Below are positions 53,130 through 62,682 of a stretch of 64,000 nt of DNA, in pieces. Position numbers and translations under genes: made by a program. Origin of the DNA: JADGRB01 sp963835825 (GTDB lineage Bacteria; Myxococcota_A; Polyangia; Fen-1088); contig CAWIGZ010000001.1 in NCBI GenBank assembly GCA_963835825.1, forward strand, positions 620,001-684,000. Direction: 5' to 3'. Positions within the stretch are counted from its first letter, which is position 1; every line of letters begins with the position of its first letter. The notes below the pieces were generated by a model, which saw nothing but the letters and a program-made list of their open reading frames with translations, was not told the origin of the DNA and searched no databases.

Positions 53130-54273
53130 TCAGAGCAAGACGGTCTTCACGACCCGCACCAGCATCTCGTTCAAGGGCACGCCGGCGAGCAGGGCAGGGA
53201 CTGCCGGAGCCAGGCAGACCACCAGCAACAGGACCAGCGAGAGGCGTCCGATCGGCAAGGGGCGCATGCGCCCGATCGACGCGTAGCTGCTGCTGAGATC
53301 GGCGAGCGACGAGAACGAGGCGTCGCCCAGCGGCTCGGGCGCGTTGCTGCCCAACCAGCGCTGGCCGAACAGCCGATTGTGGCGGCTGGCCAGCTGCGCC
53401 GTACATGAGCTCGCCGCGCCGCTTGGTCCGGAGCAGCTTGCGGGAGAAGAGCGCCAGCGGTCCCAGCACGACGGCCACGGTGATGATGGTGAAGCCGGCG
53501 ATCTCCTGGCGAACCGGTAGCAGCTTGACCGCCAGTCGACCGGCGATCACGGCCCCCGTCGCCACCTGCAGGCAGAGGAACGAGATCGCCGCCTGCTCGA
53601 GGAATCCCAGCCCACCGGCCAGGTCGGGGTGGGCCGGCTCGAGCTCCAGCTCGAGGAGCGAGGTCCGGGCCATCAGGATGGCCCACACCACCCAGCGCCA
53701 GACCCACTGCAAGAGCACGATCCGAAACAGCGGAAGACTCAGAAACCTGACCCACCATTCGATGGCCGCCGTCTGGGCGTTCGTCGAGGCCGGCTGGCCC
53801 GCCGCCATGTGGGGCGCCAAGCCCCCCAGGGCATCGAGACCGGAGATCCCGAAGGCGATGGCGACGATGGCGACCGCCATCCGGACCGAATGATGGAGCC
53901 GCTCGGTGTCTGCCACGATCGACTGGAAGCGAGGGAGGTCGGCCGGCTTGACCAGCCCGCGCGCGGTGAAGCTGGCCACCGCGCCCCGGACGCGGCTGTC
54001 GACGAAGCCCTCGGCCCAGAGCATCACCGGGATGGCGAGCAAGAAGCGGGTGTGAAGCGGAACGAGCGCGCCCCGTGGCGCGCCGAAGCCCAGCGCCAGA
54101 ACGAGCGGCGGCACGTACCCGATCAACGCGAGCGTCAGGGCCCGCGGCAGGACCGGGTGGCGGCCGCCGGCCAGGTGGGCGGCGCGCTGCAGCTCGAACA
54201 GCGGATCGCCGTCGATCAGCGAGAAACGGTCCCGGTCCGGCGGCTGGGCGCCCGCGAAGACGGGTCGTTTCAT
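53130..54273 (-). CDS. Uncharacterised polytopic membrane protein (one frameshift)
   Basis: A protein of about 380 residues I do not recognise. After repair it has about six or seven hydrophobic segments: LTLALIGYVPPLVLALGFG, FLLAIPVMLWAEGFV, VAIVAIAFGISGLDAL, LFRIVLLQWVWRWVVWAIL, AISFLCLQVATGAVIAG, AGFTIITVAVVLGPLALF and the C-terminal LSLVLLLVVCLAPAVPALLAG. A conserved-looking stretch RQEIAGFTIITV lies between the fifth and sixth. One extra G near 53397 breaks the frame; removing it joins ELMY to AQLASRHNRLFGQRWLG. The start at 54273 is ATG (MKRPVFAG). Function and partners unknown. Confidence 0.75.
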
Positions 54274-54371
54274 CCCGCACAACCTGACGCTCACGCCGTG
54301 GCGAGATCCCTAGGGCTGGGCCTGAATTCCCTCCCCAGCTCCAGGAACCCCGTCGCGCCGACCGGCGGCGC

Positions 54372-55250
54372 TCAGACGACGAGCGTGCGCTCGGGACGCA
54401 TGCCGACGAGCAGTCCGGCGAGCACCAGCGCCGCGCCGCCCAGGTTGGCGGGCGCCGGTCGTTCGTGGCGCACGAGGGCCCCGAGCGCCAGCGCGATCAC
54501 CGGGACGATCACCGTGACGTAGGCGGTGCGGCTGACCGACCAGTGGTTCAGAAGCCAGGACATGAGCACGTAGGCGCCGAGCGAGCCGGCGACGGTCAGG
54601 TAGAGGAGCGGCCAGGCAGCCCCGAAGGTCGCGGGGATGGCGTGGGACTCTCCCAGCGCGAAGCTGATCGCGGCGGCGATCGGCGCGCCGATCGCGCACC
54701 CGACCGCGTTCGCCGCAAACGGATCCTGGCGCGGCCCTCGCTTGAGCAAGACCGTCCCCAGGCTGGCGGCCGTCGCACCGACGAAGATGGCCCCCAGCCC
54801 GACAGGCGCGGCGTGGGCCTCCAGCGTCGACGAGAAGAGCACCGCGACGCCCCCGAACGCCACCGCCGCGCCCAGGAGCTTGGGCGGCGTGAGGCGCTCG
54901 AGCCCCAGCGCGCGCGCCATGACGGCGGTCGTGAGCGGGATGGTCGCGTAGACGACGGCCGAGAGGCCGGAGGGCACCAGCTTCTCACCCCAGTAGAGGA
55001 GCGGCAGGTTGAGGCCGAACTGCGCGACGCCGTAGCCGAGCGCCGCCCGCAACGCCGCGCCCCGGGGGAACGACCGCCCGCGCGCGCGGGTCCAGCCGGC
55101 CAGCAGCAGCGCCGCCAGGGTGAGACGGAGGGTGGCCGCCCAGACGGGCGCCAGCGCGTCGTTGCCGATGCTGATGACCAGGAACGTGCTCCCCCAGATG
55201 GCGCCGCAGGCGGCGAACGCCATCCAGGGCTGGGCGGCCCGGGGTTTCAC
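54372..55250 (-). CDS. EamA/DMT-superfamily transporter
   Basis: A 292-residue inner-membrane protein with about ten helices arranged as two EamA repeats. The first begins MAFAACGAIWGSTFLVISIGNDALAP, the classic motif with GSTFL; the second has AALGTVLLKRG-like and LYLTVAGSLGAYVLMSWLLNH. The end, LALGALVRHERPAPANLGGAALVLAGLLVG, is typical of the family. Members export amino acids, purines or other metabolites; the direction and substrate cannot be told. The ATG at 55250 is followed by a short basic tail. It is the second gene after the Cys-rich lipoprotein on the same strand, 19 bases apart. Confidence 0.9.
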   Translation of the reverse strand: MKPRAAQPWMAFAACGAIWGSTFLVISIGNDALAPVWAATLRLTLAALLLAGWTRARGRSFPRGAALRAALGYGVAQFGLNLPLLYWGEKLVPSGLSAVVYATIPLTTAVMARALGLERLTPPKLLGAAVAFGGVAVLFSSTLEAHAAPVGLGAIFVGATAASLGTVLLKRGPRQDPFAANAVGCAIGAPIAAAISFALGESHAIPATFGAAWPLLYLTVAGSLGAYVLMSWLLNHWSVSRTAYVTVIVPVIALALGALVRHERPAPANLGGAALVLAGLLVGMRPERTLVV

Positions 55251-55268
55251 AGCTGCTGCGGGCAGACG

Positions 55269-55764
55269 CTAATTCCGAGTGCCTGCGTCGCCGATGCCGG
55301 AAAGCGGGGTGCAGGAACCAAGCGCCTGGGTGGGGCAGTCGCGGTCCGAGGTGCAGATTATTGCGTTGCTCGCTCCCTGGCACACCGGGGCCGGCTGGCA
55401 AGCGACCGTGCCCGGCGGCGTACTCGAGGCAGCAGACCGCTCCGCCGGTCGCAGTCCGTGGGCATCGCGCAGCCCGGGGCGTCATGTCCGGCGGCTTCTC
55501 GCATTTGTCCTGGACGAAGTCTGATCCACCGGTGACGCAGCTGAAGTATGGGCTGACCTTCTGGGCGCAGCAGACGGTCGGCGTTTGGCAGATCCCCGCC
55601 GTTCCGCACATCATGGGCCCGTCGCTTCCCCCATCTTTCTGACTATCCAGCGGCGTAAAGTCGCACTTGTGGGAGTGGGCGCCTCCGCAGCAGCCGGCCA
55701 GCGCGCTCGAGAGGGCCAGCGCCACGAGCAGCCCCGCCAACCTCGAGCGCGACATTCTGATCAT
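55269..55764 (-). CDS. Small cysteine-rich lipoprotein (three frameshifts)
   Basis: A lipoprotein of about 164 residues. The signal peptide LAGLLVALALSSALAGCC ends in a lipobox. The mature part is rich in Cys (CDFTPL, MMCGTAGICQTPTVCCAQ, CVTGGS, DKCEKPP), a pattern of disulfide-stabilised surface proteins common in myxobacterial genomes. Frames shift at about 55477 (one base missing), 55452 (one extra) and 55409 (one extra). Restoring them gives PGCAMPTDCD, GGAVCCLEYAAG and TVACQPAPVCQG in series and a stop at 55269. I do not recognise a family. The start at 55764 (MIRMSRSR) may instead be 55755. Confidence 0.65.
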
Positions 55765-55883
55765 GCTTTCACAAATTTGAGAGACAATCATCAACCGTAG
55801 CCGTTCCACTAGTGCCGCGCAGTGGTGCTTCTCTGAGCACGAATATTGCCTGACTGGCGCCGGGGGCAATCAACCAACCTGTC

Positions 55884-57644
55884 ATGCTCGCCCCTCAACC
55901 CATCACACAGCAAGGATCACGCCAGTTGAATTGCGGGCCGCGCCATCCCCGTGAGGCCTCCCGCTGCCGCGCATTGGCCGCATCTGTGCTTCTGGCCGTG
56001 AGCGTGCTTTCCGTTGGTTGCGGCGACGTGCTGTTCGTTCCGTCGCCCTATACCCCCCAGAAAGTCGACCTGATTTACAGCCCTCAGGAGGACATCTCCA
56101 TCGTGCGCTGGAGAATCTCCTCGCCCGCGGGGCTCGGGGACGACCTGCACTTTCAGCTCCTTGGCGACGACGGCTACAGCGACATCGATTTTTCGCAGTC
56201 GCTGTTTCCGGGGGGCGCCTCGACCTGCGCCGATGCCGACGGAGGGTCCTGCTTTCAGTATGTCGTGCGGGGCCAGTACGCCCTGAGGGATTTCCCCGTC
56301 CGGTTCGCGCCGTTCACGCCACCTACGGCACCCTTCCAGGGGAGCTGGCCCACCCGAGAACCGAGGACCAGACCCTCGGCGTCGACCCGTTTTTTCAGCC
56401 TCACCAACGACCAGGTCTACGTCAGCCTGACCGACACGGTGGCCTTCGAGCCGCCGTACGTCTACCCGCGGTCCTATGACCGGACCATGTGGCCGACCCA
56501 GGGGCTCTGCGTGGCGGAGGTGTTGCCGACGGGCGTCAGTTTTTCACCGCTCGATGCCAAGACCTACGGATTTCCGCCCGATCTTCCGCTCAGCGACAGC
56601 GGAATTTATTGCGTCGGGATCCGGCCTGTTCCGTCGGATGCGGGCGCGGCGATCGTGGCGCAGGGGCGCGTCGCGACGGTGCCCCAGGTGACGAACATGC
56701 AGCAGACCTTCGTCCCTCCCGTCGAGCAGTCGCCGGTCATCTACCAGATCGTTCTCGACCTCGAGATCCCGACCGCCGATCGTTGCGCGTCGGCGCTGCA
56801 GACCATCGAGTCGCTCGTCGACAAGTACATGCACAAGACCACGGTGCCCGTACGGAAGCTGCCGACCATCAACCTCGCCATCAACCCCGATGCCACCGGT
56901 GGCTCGGCCAACTGCGCGCAGGTCGACGGGCGGACGCTGCCGGCGACGGACATGGCCGATGCCGTCTTGCAGGTGGTGTCGAGCTTCCCCCAGACGCACC
57001 AGCAGTTTCACTTCCTCTACTTCAACAACCAGAACTTCCCGCTGCCGCAGACGCTGACCGATTCGTTGCAGGCTTTGTTCGATGATCTGACGGCTCCGGC
57101 GCCTTACGATCTGGAGACGCTTTCCTGGCTCTTCAATCCGCCCCCGTTTCTGGCCGCCGCGATGGGGCCCAGTTGGTCGATGTCGACGGCCTGGCAACAA
57201 GCAGACGATCCGACCTTCGAAGCCGCGCTGGCCATGTACGTCGCCCAGCACCTTCCCTATACCAGCCAGACCTACGATCAGAGCGTGCCAGTGCCGTTGT
57301 TGTCGGCGGCCGATGCCGCCGCCTATGACGGCGGGTTTTTCAAGATTTGCACCTCCAGCCCACGCGTCCAGGCGGCGGACACCTCGCCGGCCGAGCTTCT
57401 GCCCGGCTCCGGCTACGGCTCTGGCTACGGGCCCTGGGCCTGGCCGATCATGGCATCCGACCCACCCGGCTATTTCGTCAACCTCCCGCAGGTGACGTCG
57501 GCGCCGGGCCCCTCGTTCACGGCGGCGAGCGCGTCGGTTCGCTTCCAGCTCTGCACCGCGTATTGCGACCACCCGTTCGAGTCGACCAACGGAACCGGCG
57601 CGACGTCCTGGATGGCGAGCCCCCTTTGCGCGGAGTTGCCATGA
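55884..57644 (+). CDS. Large uncharacterised lipoprotein, first gene of the envelope operon
   Basis: A 586-residue exported protein of unknown family. The signal region RALAASVLLAVSVLSVGC ends in a lipobox; the actual start may be later than the ATG at 55884, since the first 28 residues are unusually polar for a signal peptide. The mature part is rich in aromatic and Pro residues with scattered Cys (STCADADGGSC; LCVAEVL; YCVGI; LCTAYCDHP), suggesting a disulfide-bearing surface or periplasmic fold. A Ser/Gly/Tyr-rich patch (GSGYGSGYG) occurs near the C-terminus. Its stop overlaps the next ATG as ATGA, so it is translationally coupled to the outer-membrane protein that follows. Confidence 0.8.
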   Translation: MLAPQPITQQGSRQLNCGPRHPREASRCRALAASVLLAVSVLSVGCGDVLFVPSPYTPQKVDLIYSPQEDISIVRWRISSPAGLGDDLHFQLLGDDGYSDIDFSQSLFPGGASTCADADGGSCFQYVVRGQYALRDFPVRFAPFTPPTAPFQGSWPTREPRTRPSASTRFFSLTNDQVYVSLTDTVAFEPPYVYPRSYDRTMWPTQGLCVAEVLPTGVSFSPLDAKTYGFPPDLPLSDSGIYCVGIRPVPSDAGAAIVAQGRVATVPQVTNMQQTFVPPVEQSPVIYQIVLDLEIPTADRCASALQTIESLVDKYMHKTTVPVRKLPTINLAINPDATGGSANCAQVDGRTLPATDMADAVLQVVSSFPQTHQQFHFLYFNNQNFPLPQTLTDSLQALFDDLTAPAPYDLETLSWLFNPPPFLAAAMGPSWSMSTAWQQADDPTFEAALAMYVAQHLPYTSQTYDQSVPVPLLSAADAAAYDGGFFKICTSSPRVQAADTSPAELLPGSGYGSGYGPWAWPIMASDPPGYFVNLPQVTSAPGPSFTAASASVRFQLCTAYCDHPFESTNGTGATSWMASPLCAELP

Positions 57645-58362
57645 GCTCCTGGGTCGGTGCGACGGCGCTCGTCCTGTTCGGTCTTTCGCGGGCGGAAGAG
57701 CTCTCGCCGCGGACGTTGCTCAACCGGGAGCTGCGCCGCCGGTGGCGCCCAGCTCATTGCGCCCCGCGCCGATCACCGCCGGGCCGGCCAGCGGGATCAA
57801 CGAACCGGCTCCGCGGCCGGCGGCGGCGGTCCGCGTTCAGCAGCGGTTCGCGGTGAAGGCCAAGCAGGTGGAGATCTACGGCGGGTTCGAATACCTCTCG
57901 CGGGGCGACTTCTACAACAGCCCCGGCTTGCGCGTCGGCGCCACCTATTACGTCCTCGAGCCGCTCGGCCTCGAGGCGCAGGTGGCGCACGACTGGAGCT
58001 CTCTCGACTCCACCGCCCAGCGGGTCGAGGCCGAAAACGGTCTTCTCCCCGACAGCCACCCGCCCGGCTGGCGCGCCCTGATCGGCGCGCGCTACTCGAT
58101 CGGCTACGGCAAGCTTCTGGTGGGGGGCCTCGGCGGCGTGGTCCACTTCGAGCCGCAGGCGTTTCTCCACGCAGGGATCCACGACAACGGCGGCGAGATC
58201 GGTCCCTCCTCCGACGCCGGGCTCGGCTTCCTCGTCTTTCTCACGCCGAGGTTCTTCGCGCGGATCGACGCCGCCGTCACCCTCGACTTCGAGTCTCGCT
58301 CGGGTACCACCATCGGCGTCTGGGGCGGGTTGCCGTCGATCAGCGCCGGGGGGACGCTGTGA
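57641..58362 (+). CDS. Outer-membrane beta-barrel protein (one frameshift)
   Basis: A protein of about 240 residues. The signal-peptide-like start MSSWVGATALVLFGLSRAEE and a linker lead to a barrel with alternating strands: QVEIYGGFEYLSRGDFYNSP, LRVGATYYVLEPLGLEAQVAHDW, KLLVGGLGGVVHFEPQAFL, GLGFLVFLTPRFFARIDAAVTL. One base appears to be missing near 57742, where the frame from the ATG (57641) passes into that of the barrel. The size, position and partner genes resemble GltB/GltA-type outer-membrane proteins of Myxococcus. The last codon is at 58362 and overlaps the next gene's GTG (GTGA). Confidence 0.78.
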
Positions 58363-60401
58363 AGGTCCCGCGCAAGATCTCTCGCCTCTCGACCGTGGGC
58401 CTCGCCGCAGCCTTTGCCTCGGGCGCCGCGTGCTCGGGGCACGCCGGGGAGCCTCTGGCCGCGCCGGCCGCGCTCTGGGTGGGGGCGGCGATTCCGGCGC
58501 CCGTCTCGCGCGAACGTCTCCTCACCGAGACGGGGGAGGCAGTCTGGCACGGCGATCTGGCGAAGGCCGAAGTGGCGCTCACCGCGCTTGCCGATCGAGA
58601 GCGCGGCAAGCCGGACAGCGCGCTCGACTTCTGGTCGGAGATGCTGGCGCTCCTGCGCTGCGAGCCGCTGGCGCGCGTTCCGCACCTCTCTCCTGCCGAT
58701 CGTCCGCTGCGTGATCCGTGGGACCAGCTCCGCCGGCTGGTGCAGATCGAACGGGTGCGGCTTTCGCGTGCGCTGCCCGAGCTTCCCCAGGTCGCGCGGC
58801 CGTTACCCCGGCCGCTGGCGCGGTCCGCCGGGCGGGCGAATGGTCCCGGCGCGTCCCTCGAGGTCACCTGGCCCATCGAGCGCGAGCACTGGAACGACGA
58901 GGTCGCGGTTCCCGCGCTCGTGACCCGTTGCCCTGCGACGTCTTCCGGGATCCCCGCCGCGGCCTCCTTGGGCCAGACGTCCGCGCCGGCAGCCGAGGCG
59001 GAGATCGCGCTCGTCACCCGGACCGCCGGCATGTTGCCGCTCGAGCACCCGGCGACGCTCCCGCTGCTGTTGCAGGCGGCGGTGCTGGAGATGGCGCACG
59101 GTCGCGCCGCCCCGGCGGTCGCCGCGCTGGCCCGGTTCGACGCGGCCGGAGGCGCGCGCGACGACGTGCTCGCGCTCCGCGAACGGTCGGACGCCATCTT
59201 CACCGACGCGCTGGCGGCGATCGCCGATCCGGCGGTCGCGCCTGCGCTGGCGATCGAAAAGTCGCGGGCGGCGTTCCGCCTCGATCGGCCGCCGATCGTC
59301 CGTCGTTCGCTGGCGCTGCTCCTCGCCGATCGGCTGGTGGCGGCCAAGCGCCCGGACGACGCGGCCGCTATCCTGGGCGCGCCGCCCCACGGCGACGACG
59401 ACGTCGGCCGCTACATCGCCTTCCGTCAGGTCGAGGCGCACGCGCGCGCCGGCCGCCGCGCCGAGCTCTTCGCCGAGGCGCGCGAGGCGCTGCACCGGCA
59501 CGGCCGGGCCGACGTCGACGCCGATCCGGCGCTCGGCGCCATCATGGACATGGCGCTTCGCACCCTCGAAGCCTCCCCGGTCTCATCCGAGACGATGGAG
59601 ATGCTGGAGTCGCTGGGGCCGCCGCGCGAGCGGCTCTCCCGCGCCCAGGCGTTCGCCGAGCTGGCGCTGGGGGCCGGCGCGCACGCCTCGGCGATGGCGA
59701 CCTTCGCCTGGCTGTACGACAACGACACCGACCCCGAGCGGCGGTTGCAGCACCTGGCTCACGAGTCGGTGGCGGCCGCGCGCGCCGGCGCGCGGGCCGA
59801 GTTCGCGCGGACCTTCCTGCTGCTGGCCGGCCAGGAGGAGCCCGCCGGGCGGCCGTCGGCCGGCAAGACGAAAGGCAGCGCCAAGCCGAAAGGCACGACG
59901 ACGACGGCGGGCGAGGGCGGCCTCATCGCCTCGGCCGAGGCGGAGGGGCACCGGTCGAAGGTGCGGGCCGAGCGCTCGGTCGACTGGCAACGCGCGCTGC
60001 TGGTGGTGGCGCGCGACGCGCTGCCGGCGCTGGTCGACAACGACGATCAGACCGATCTGGCGACGCTGGTGGCGACGCTCAAGCGGCACCTGGACGAGGC
60101 GGGGCGTGGTCCCGTCGACGAGGAGCTGACCACGCTTTACCGGGCGGCCAGCGCCCACCTCCGGTCGGGGGCGCGGGCCTACGCCGAGACGGTCGGGTCG
60201 GCGCGGCGCCCGATCTTGCTGGGCGAGATCCTGATCGGCCGCAGCTATGACGTGCGCGCGCCGGCCATCGACCTGACGTCGGCGCTGGAGGAGGTGGGGC
60301 CGCTGGTGTTCGTCCCCCGCCACGGCGCCGATCCGACGCCCGCGTCGCTGCGGCGCTGGCCGGGCAGCTTTCGGATCGCCTGGACGGGAGGCGGCTCGTG
60401 A
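58359..60401 (+). CDS. Large helical-repeat lipoprotein (GltC/NfsC-like by context)
   Basis: A 680-residue lipoprotein. The signal peptide RKISRLSTVGLAAAFASGAAC ends in a lipobox. The mature part is almost entirely alpha-helical with Ala-rich repeating helix pairs (WHGDLAKAEVALTALADRER; LPLLLQAAVLEMAHGRAAPAVAALARF; AQAFAELALGAGAHASAMATFAW), as in TPR-like solenoids. A disordered Lys/Thr/Gly linker (TKGSAKPKGTTTTAGEGG) separates a final part. The start is GTG at 58359 overlapping the preceding stop. GltC/NfsC of Myxococcus are periplasmic TPR proteins of about this length lying next to two small barrels, as here; homology needs a profile search. Confidence 0.78.
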   Translation: MKVPRKISRLSTVGLAAAFASGAACSGHAGEPLAAPAALWVGAAIPAPVSRERLLTETGEAVWHGDLAKAEVALTALADRERGKPDSALDFWSEMLALLRCEPLARVPHLSPADRPLRDPWDQLRRLVQIERVRLSRALPELPQVARPLPRPLARSAGRANGPGASLEVTWPIEREHWNDEVAVPALVTRCPATSSGIPAAASLGQTSAPAAEAEIALVTRTAGMLPLEHPATLPLLLQAAVLEMAHGRAAPAVAALARFDAAGGARDDVLALRERSDAIFTDALAAIADPAVAPALAIEKSRAAFRLDRPPIVRRSLALLLADRLVAAKRPDDAAAILGAPPHGDDDVGRYIAFRQVEAHARAGRRAELFAEAREALHRHGRADVDADPALGAIMDMALRTLEASPVSSETMEMLESLGPPRERLSRAQAFAELALGAGAHASAMATFAWLYDNDTDPERRLQHLAHESVAAARAGARAEFARTFLLLAGQEEPAGRPSAGKTKGSAKPKGTTTTAGEGGLIASAEAEGHRSKVRAERSVDWQRALLVVARDALPALVDNDDQTDLATLVATLKRHLDEAGRGPVDEELTTLYRAASAHLRSGARAYAETVGSARRPILLGEILIGRSYDVRAPAIDLTSALEEVGPLVFVPRHGADPTPASLRRWPGSFRIAWTGGGS

Positions 60402-61225
60402 CCCGCTGGGTGTTGTTGGTGGCGCTGCCGCTGGCGTTCCTCCTCGAGACCGTCGGCGCTGCCACGGCCCGCGCGCAGTCGCTCGTCGATCAGCGGCCGG
60501 AAGATCCTTGCGAGGCGGCGCGGGCGCTCGACTTCGCCGACACCACGCCCGCCGCGGAGAACCTCCGCCGGGCTTGCCGCCTCGAACGGTTCGAGGACCG
60601 CCTGGCCGCCGACCGGAGCAAGCAGGTCGCCACCCAGGAGCTGACGCGGGCGGCGCGCATCCAGCAGTGGATCGACGCCACCCAGCCTTGGCGGGTCACC
60701 CGCCCCCTGGCGTTCGAGGGGTTCTTCGGGTCGGGGCTGGCGAGCTACGGCATCAGCTTCTCCTGGGATTTTCTCCGCAAGGCCGAGCTGGGGGTCTGGC
60801 TCGGATGGCGGCCGATCGACTGTCAGGACGGGAACGGGATCTCGACATCAGCCTGCGGACGGACTGCGTACGGACTGCGCGGCCGATGGTATTGGCTCGA
60901 TCGTGACTTGACCCCGTTCGTCGACACGGGGCTCTCCTTCATGAGCTCCGACCTCGCGCTGTTCGTCCCCAATCCGGGCGGCAACGGATCGACGCACGCC
61001 AGCGGATCCGGGCGCGCCAACAGCGTCGTCGCCGGGGCAGGACTCGCGTTCGGGTTCCGATCCTTCCGGATGAGCATTGAATACGTGTTCGAATACGCGT
61101 TCTACACGGGAGCGAGCTTGAACGACGACAAGAAGACGCCCAGTCCGGAGCTGGACACGGCGCTGAGCAGCAGCCTCAAGGCCGACCGAAACGGCGTCCG
61201 GTTCCAGGCGGGTTATGCGTTCTAG
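60398..61225 (+). CDS. Outer-membrane beta-barrel protein with N-terminal helical region
   Basis: A 275-residue exported protein. The signal peptide WVLLVALPLAFLLETVGAATARAQ is followed by about 80 helical residues with one Cys pair (CEAARAL ... RRACRLERFEDRLAADR). A barrel of about 170 residues comes next (LAFEGFFGSGLASYGISFSWD, AELGVWLGWRPIDCQ, TAYGLRGRWYWLDRDLTPFVDTG, MSIEYVFEYAFYTG), ending in VRFQAGYAF with a terminal Phe as BAM substrates have. The helical region before a barrel recurs in myxobacterial outer-membrane proteins. The start is GTG at 60398 in a GTGA overlap. It has the GltA/GltB position in the operon. Confidence 0.82.
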   Translation: MTRWVLLVALPLAFLLETVGAATARAQSLVDQRPEDPCEAARALDFADTTPAAENLRRACRLERFEDRLAADRSKQVATQELTRAARIQQWIDATQPWRVTRPLAFEGFFGSGLASYGISFSWDFLRKAELGVWLGWRPIDCQDGNGISTSACGRTAYGLRGRWYWLDRDLTPFVDTGLSFMSSDLALFVPNPGGNGSTHASGSGRANSVVAGAGLAFGFRSFRMSIEYVFEYAFYTGASLNDDKKTPSPELDTALSSSLKADRNGVRFQAGYAF

Positions 61226-62682
61226 TCGCGCCAGGCTGGTCTGCCTGGGCGCCATCGCCGTGGCGGCGCTGCAGGTCCCCGCGAGCCCCGCCCGGGCGGA
61301 GGATCCCGCACCCCCGAACGACGGGAACGCGCCGGCCGCGCCCGGCACCTACTCGCAGACGGAGATCGAGAGCGCGACCGCGCACGCACCGGCCACCGGC
61401 CGCCGCTCGGGCCACGACGCCGCGCGATTCGGCCTCGGACGCCCAGACGCAGACCGGCGAGGTCCCGCAGCGGGTCGACCCGGAGTACCCGCGGGGCCGT
61501 CCGGCCGCTTACGATCCCGACGCGCCGCCGCCGGTGCCGCCGCCGGTCCGGGCGCCGCCGCCGGTCCGCCGGCCCGCCCCGGTCCTCTCGAGCTCGGGCC
61601 CGTCGGCGGGCGCCGCCCGCGTGGCAGCGGAACCGCCGCGTGCGGCGCCCAAGCCGGCCACGCCGAGCCAGATGGAACAGCTGATCCAGCGCTCCAGCGA
61701 CAACATCGACTTCTTCGAGCTGGTCGACGACATCATCGACGAGATCGCGCGGAAGCTCGCGCTCGAGGACCCCAATCTGCTGTCGCCGATGGCGATTCGC
61801 CTGGTGCGCGTCTCGGCCAACCTCCGCCCCGAGTTCGCGCACACGCTGGAGGCGCGGCTGACCGCGCGCCTGCTCAACGCGACGGCGGTGAAGATCAACC
61901 TGTGCGTCGAGTGCGAAGCGCTGCGGTCCCGGGTCGAGAACGGCAGCTGGGTCATCACCCTCGGCGCGGTCAAGCAGGAGGACCTGCGGCGGGTCGGCGA
62001 GACCACCGGCATCAAGACCTTCATGGACGTGGACTTCACCTTCAGCCCCGACCAGAACGTCATCTGGATGGAGGCCAGCGTGTTTCGGGCCTCGGACGGC
62101 AACGTGGTCTGGAGCGACGCCTATCGCTCGGACGGGACGATGACGGCGCTCTTGCGTACGGGCCAGCACATCCCGACGCGGGCCGAGCGGGCCGCCGAGC
62201 TGGAACAGAAGATCGCCGGCCGCCCCAGCTACGGATACGCGGCGTCGCTGGGAATGTTGCAGATGGGCTATCAAGGGCCGACGGGCAACATCGTCGGCGC
62301 CAACGTTTCGCTGCGGTTTCATGAAAAGTTCGGCGAGAACCAGGGGAGCCTGTTCGGCATCAGCGCCGGCATCTTCACCACCGGCCCGCCCAGCACCACC
62401 AAGCAGCCGCAGGCGCTGAACTCGATCCTGCTCGGGGCCTACTACTCGCACGATCTGTCGGCGCCCAACCTGAACAAACCCGAGCTGTGGGCCTACGGCG
62501 AGGCGGGCGGGATGTTCACCGGCAACGAGGGGAACACGTTCTACCTGGAGAGCGGCCTCGACTTGCACCTCAAGTACCGTCTCTCCTTCGAAGGTGGGCT
62601 GATGTACGTCTTCCCCACCACGTATTCGAGCTACGATCTGGGAGGCCTGGGGTTTCGACTCCGGGTGGCGCTCAATTGGTGA
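61215..62682 (+). CDS. CsgG/FlgO-like exported protein with a C-terminal beta-barrel (one frameshift)
   Basis: A protein of about 488 residues after repair. A signal peptide (LVCLGAIAVAALQVPASPARAE) and a long Pro/Ala-rich linker (PPPVPPPVRAPPPV) lead to a domain at about 160-320 (LIQRSSDNIDFFELVDDIIDEIARKLA ... NATAVKINLCVECEALRSRVENG ... IKTFMDVDFTFSPDQNVIWMEASVF) that looks like the CsgG/LpoB/FlgO alpha-beta fold. A barrel follows (GANVSLRFHEKFGENQGSLFGIS ... GLGFRLRVALNW). One extra base near 61430 splits the gene. The ATG at 61215 lies in the end of the previous gene, 11 bases overlap. Such proteins assemble outer-membrane complexes in some motility and secretion systems. Confidence 0.7.
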
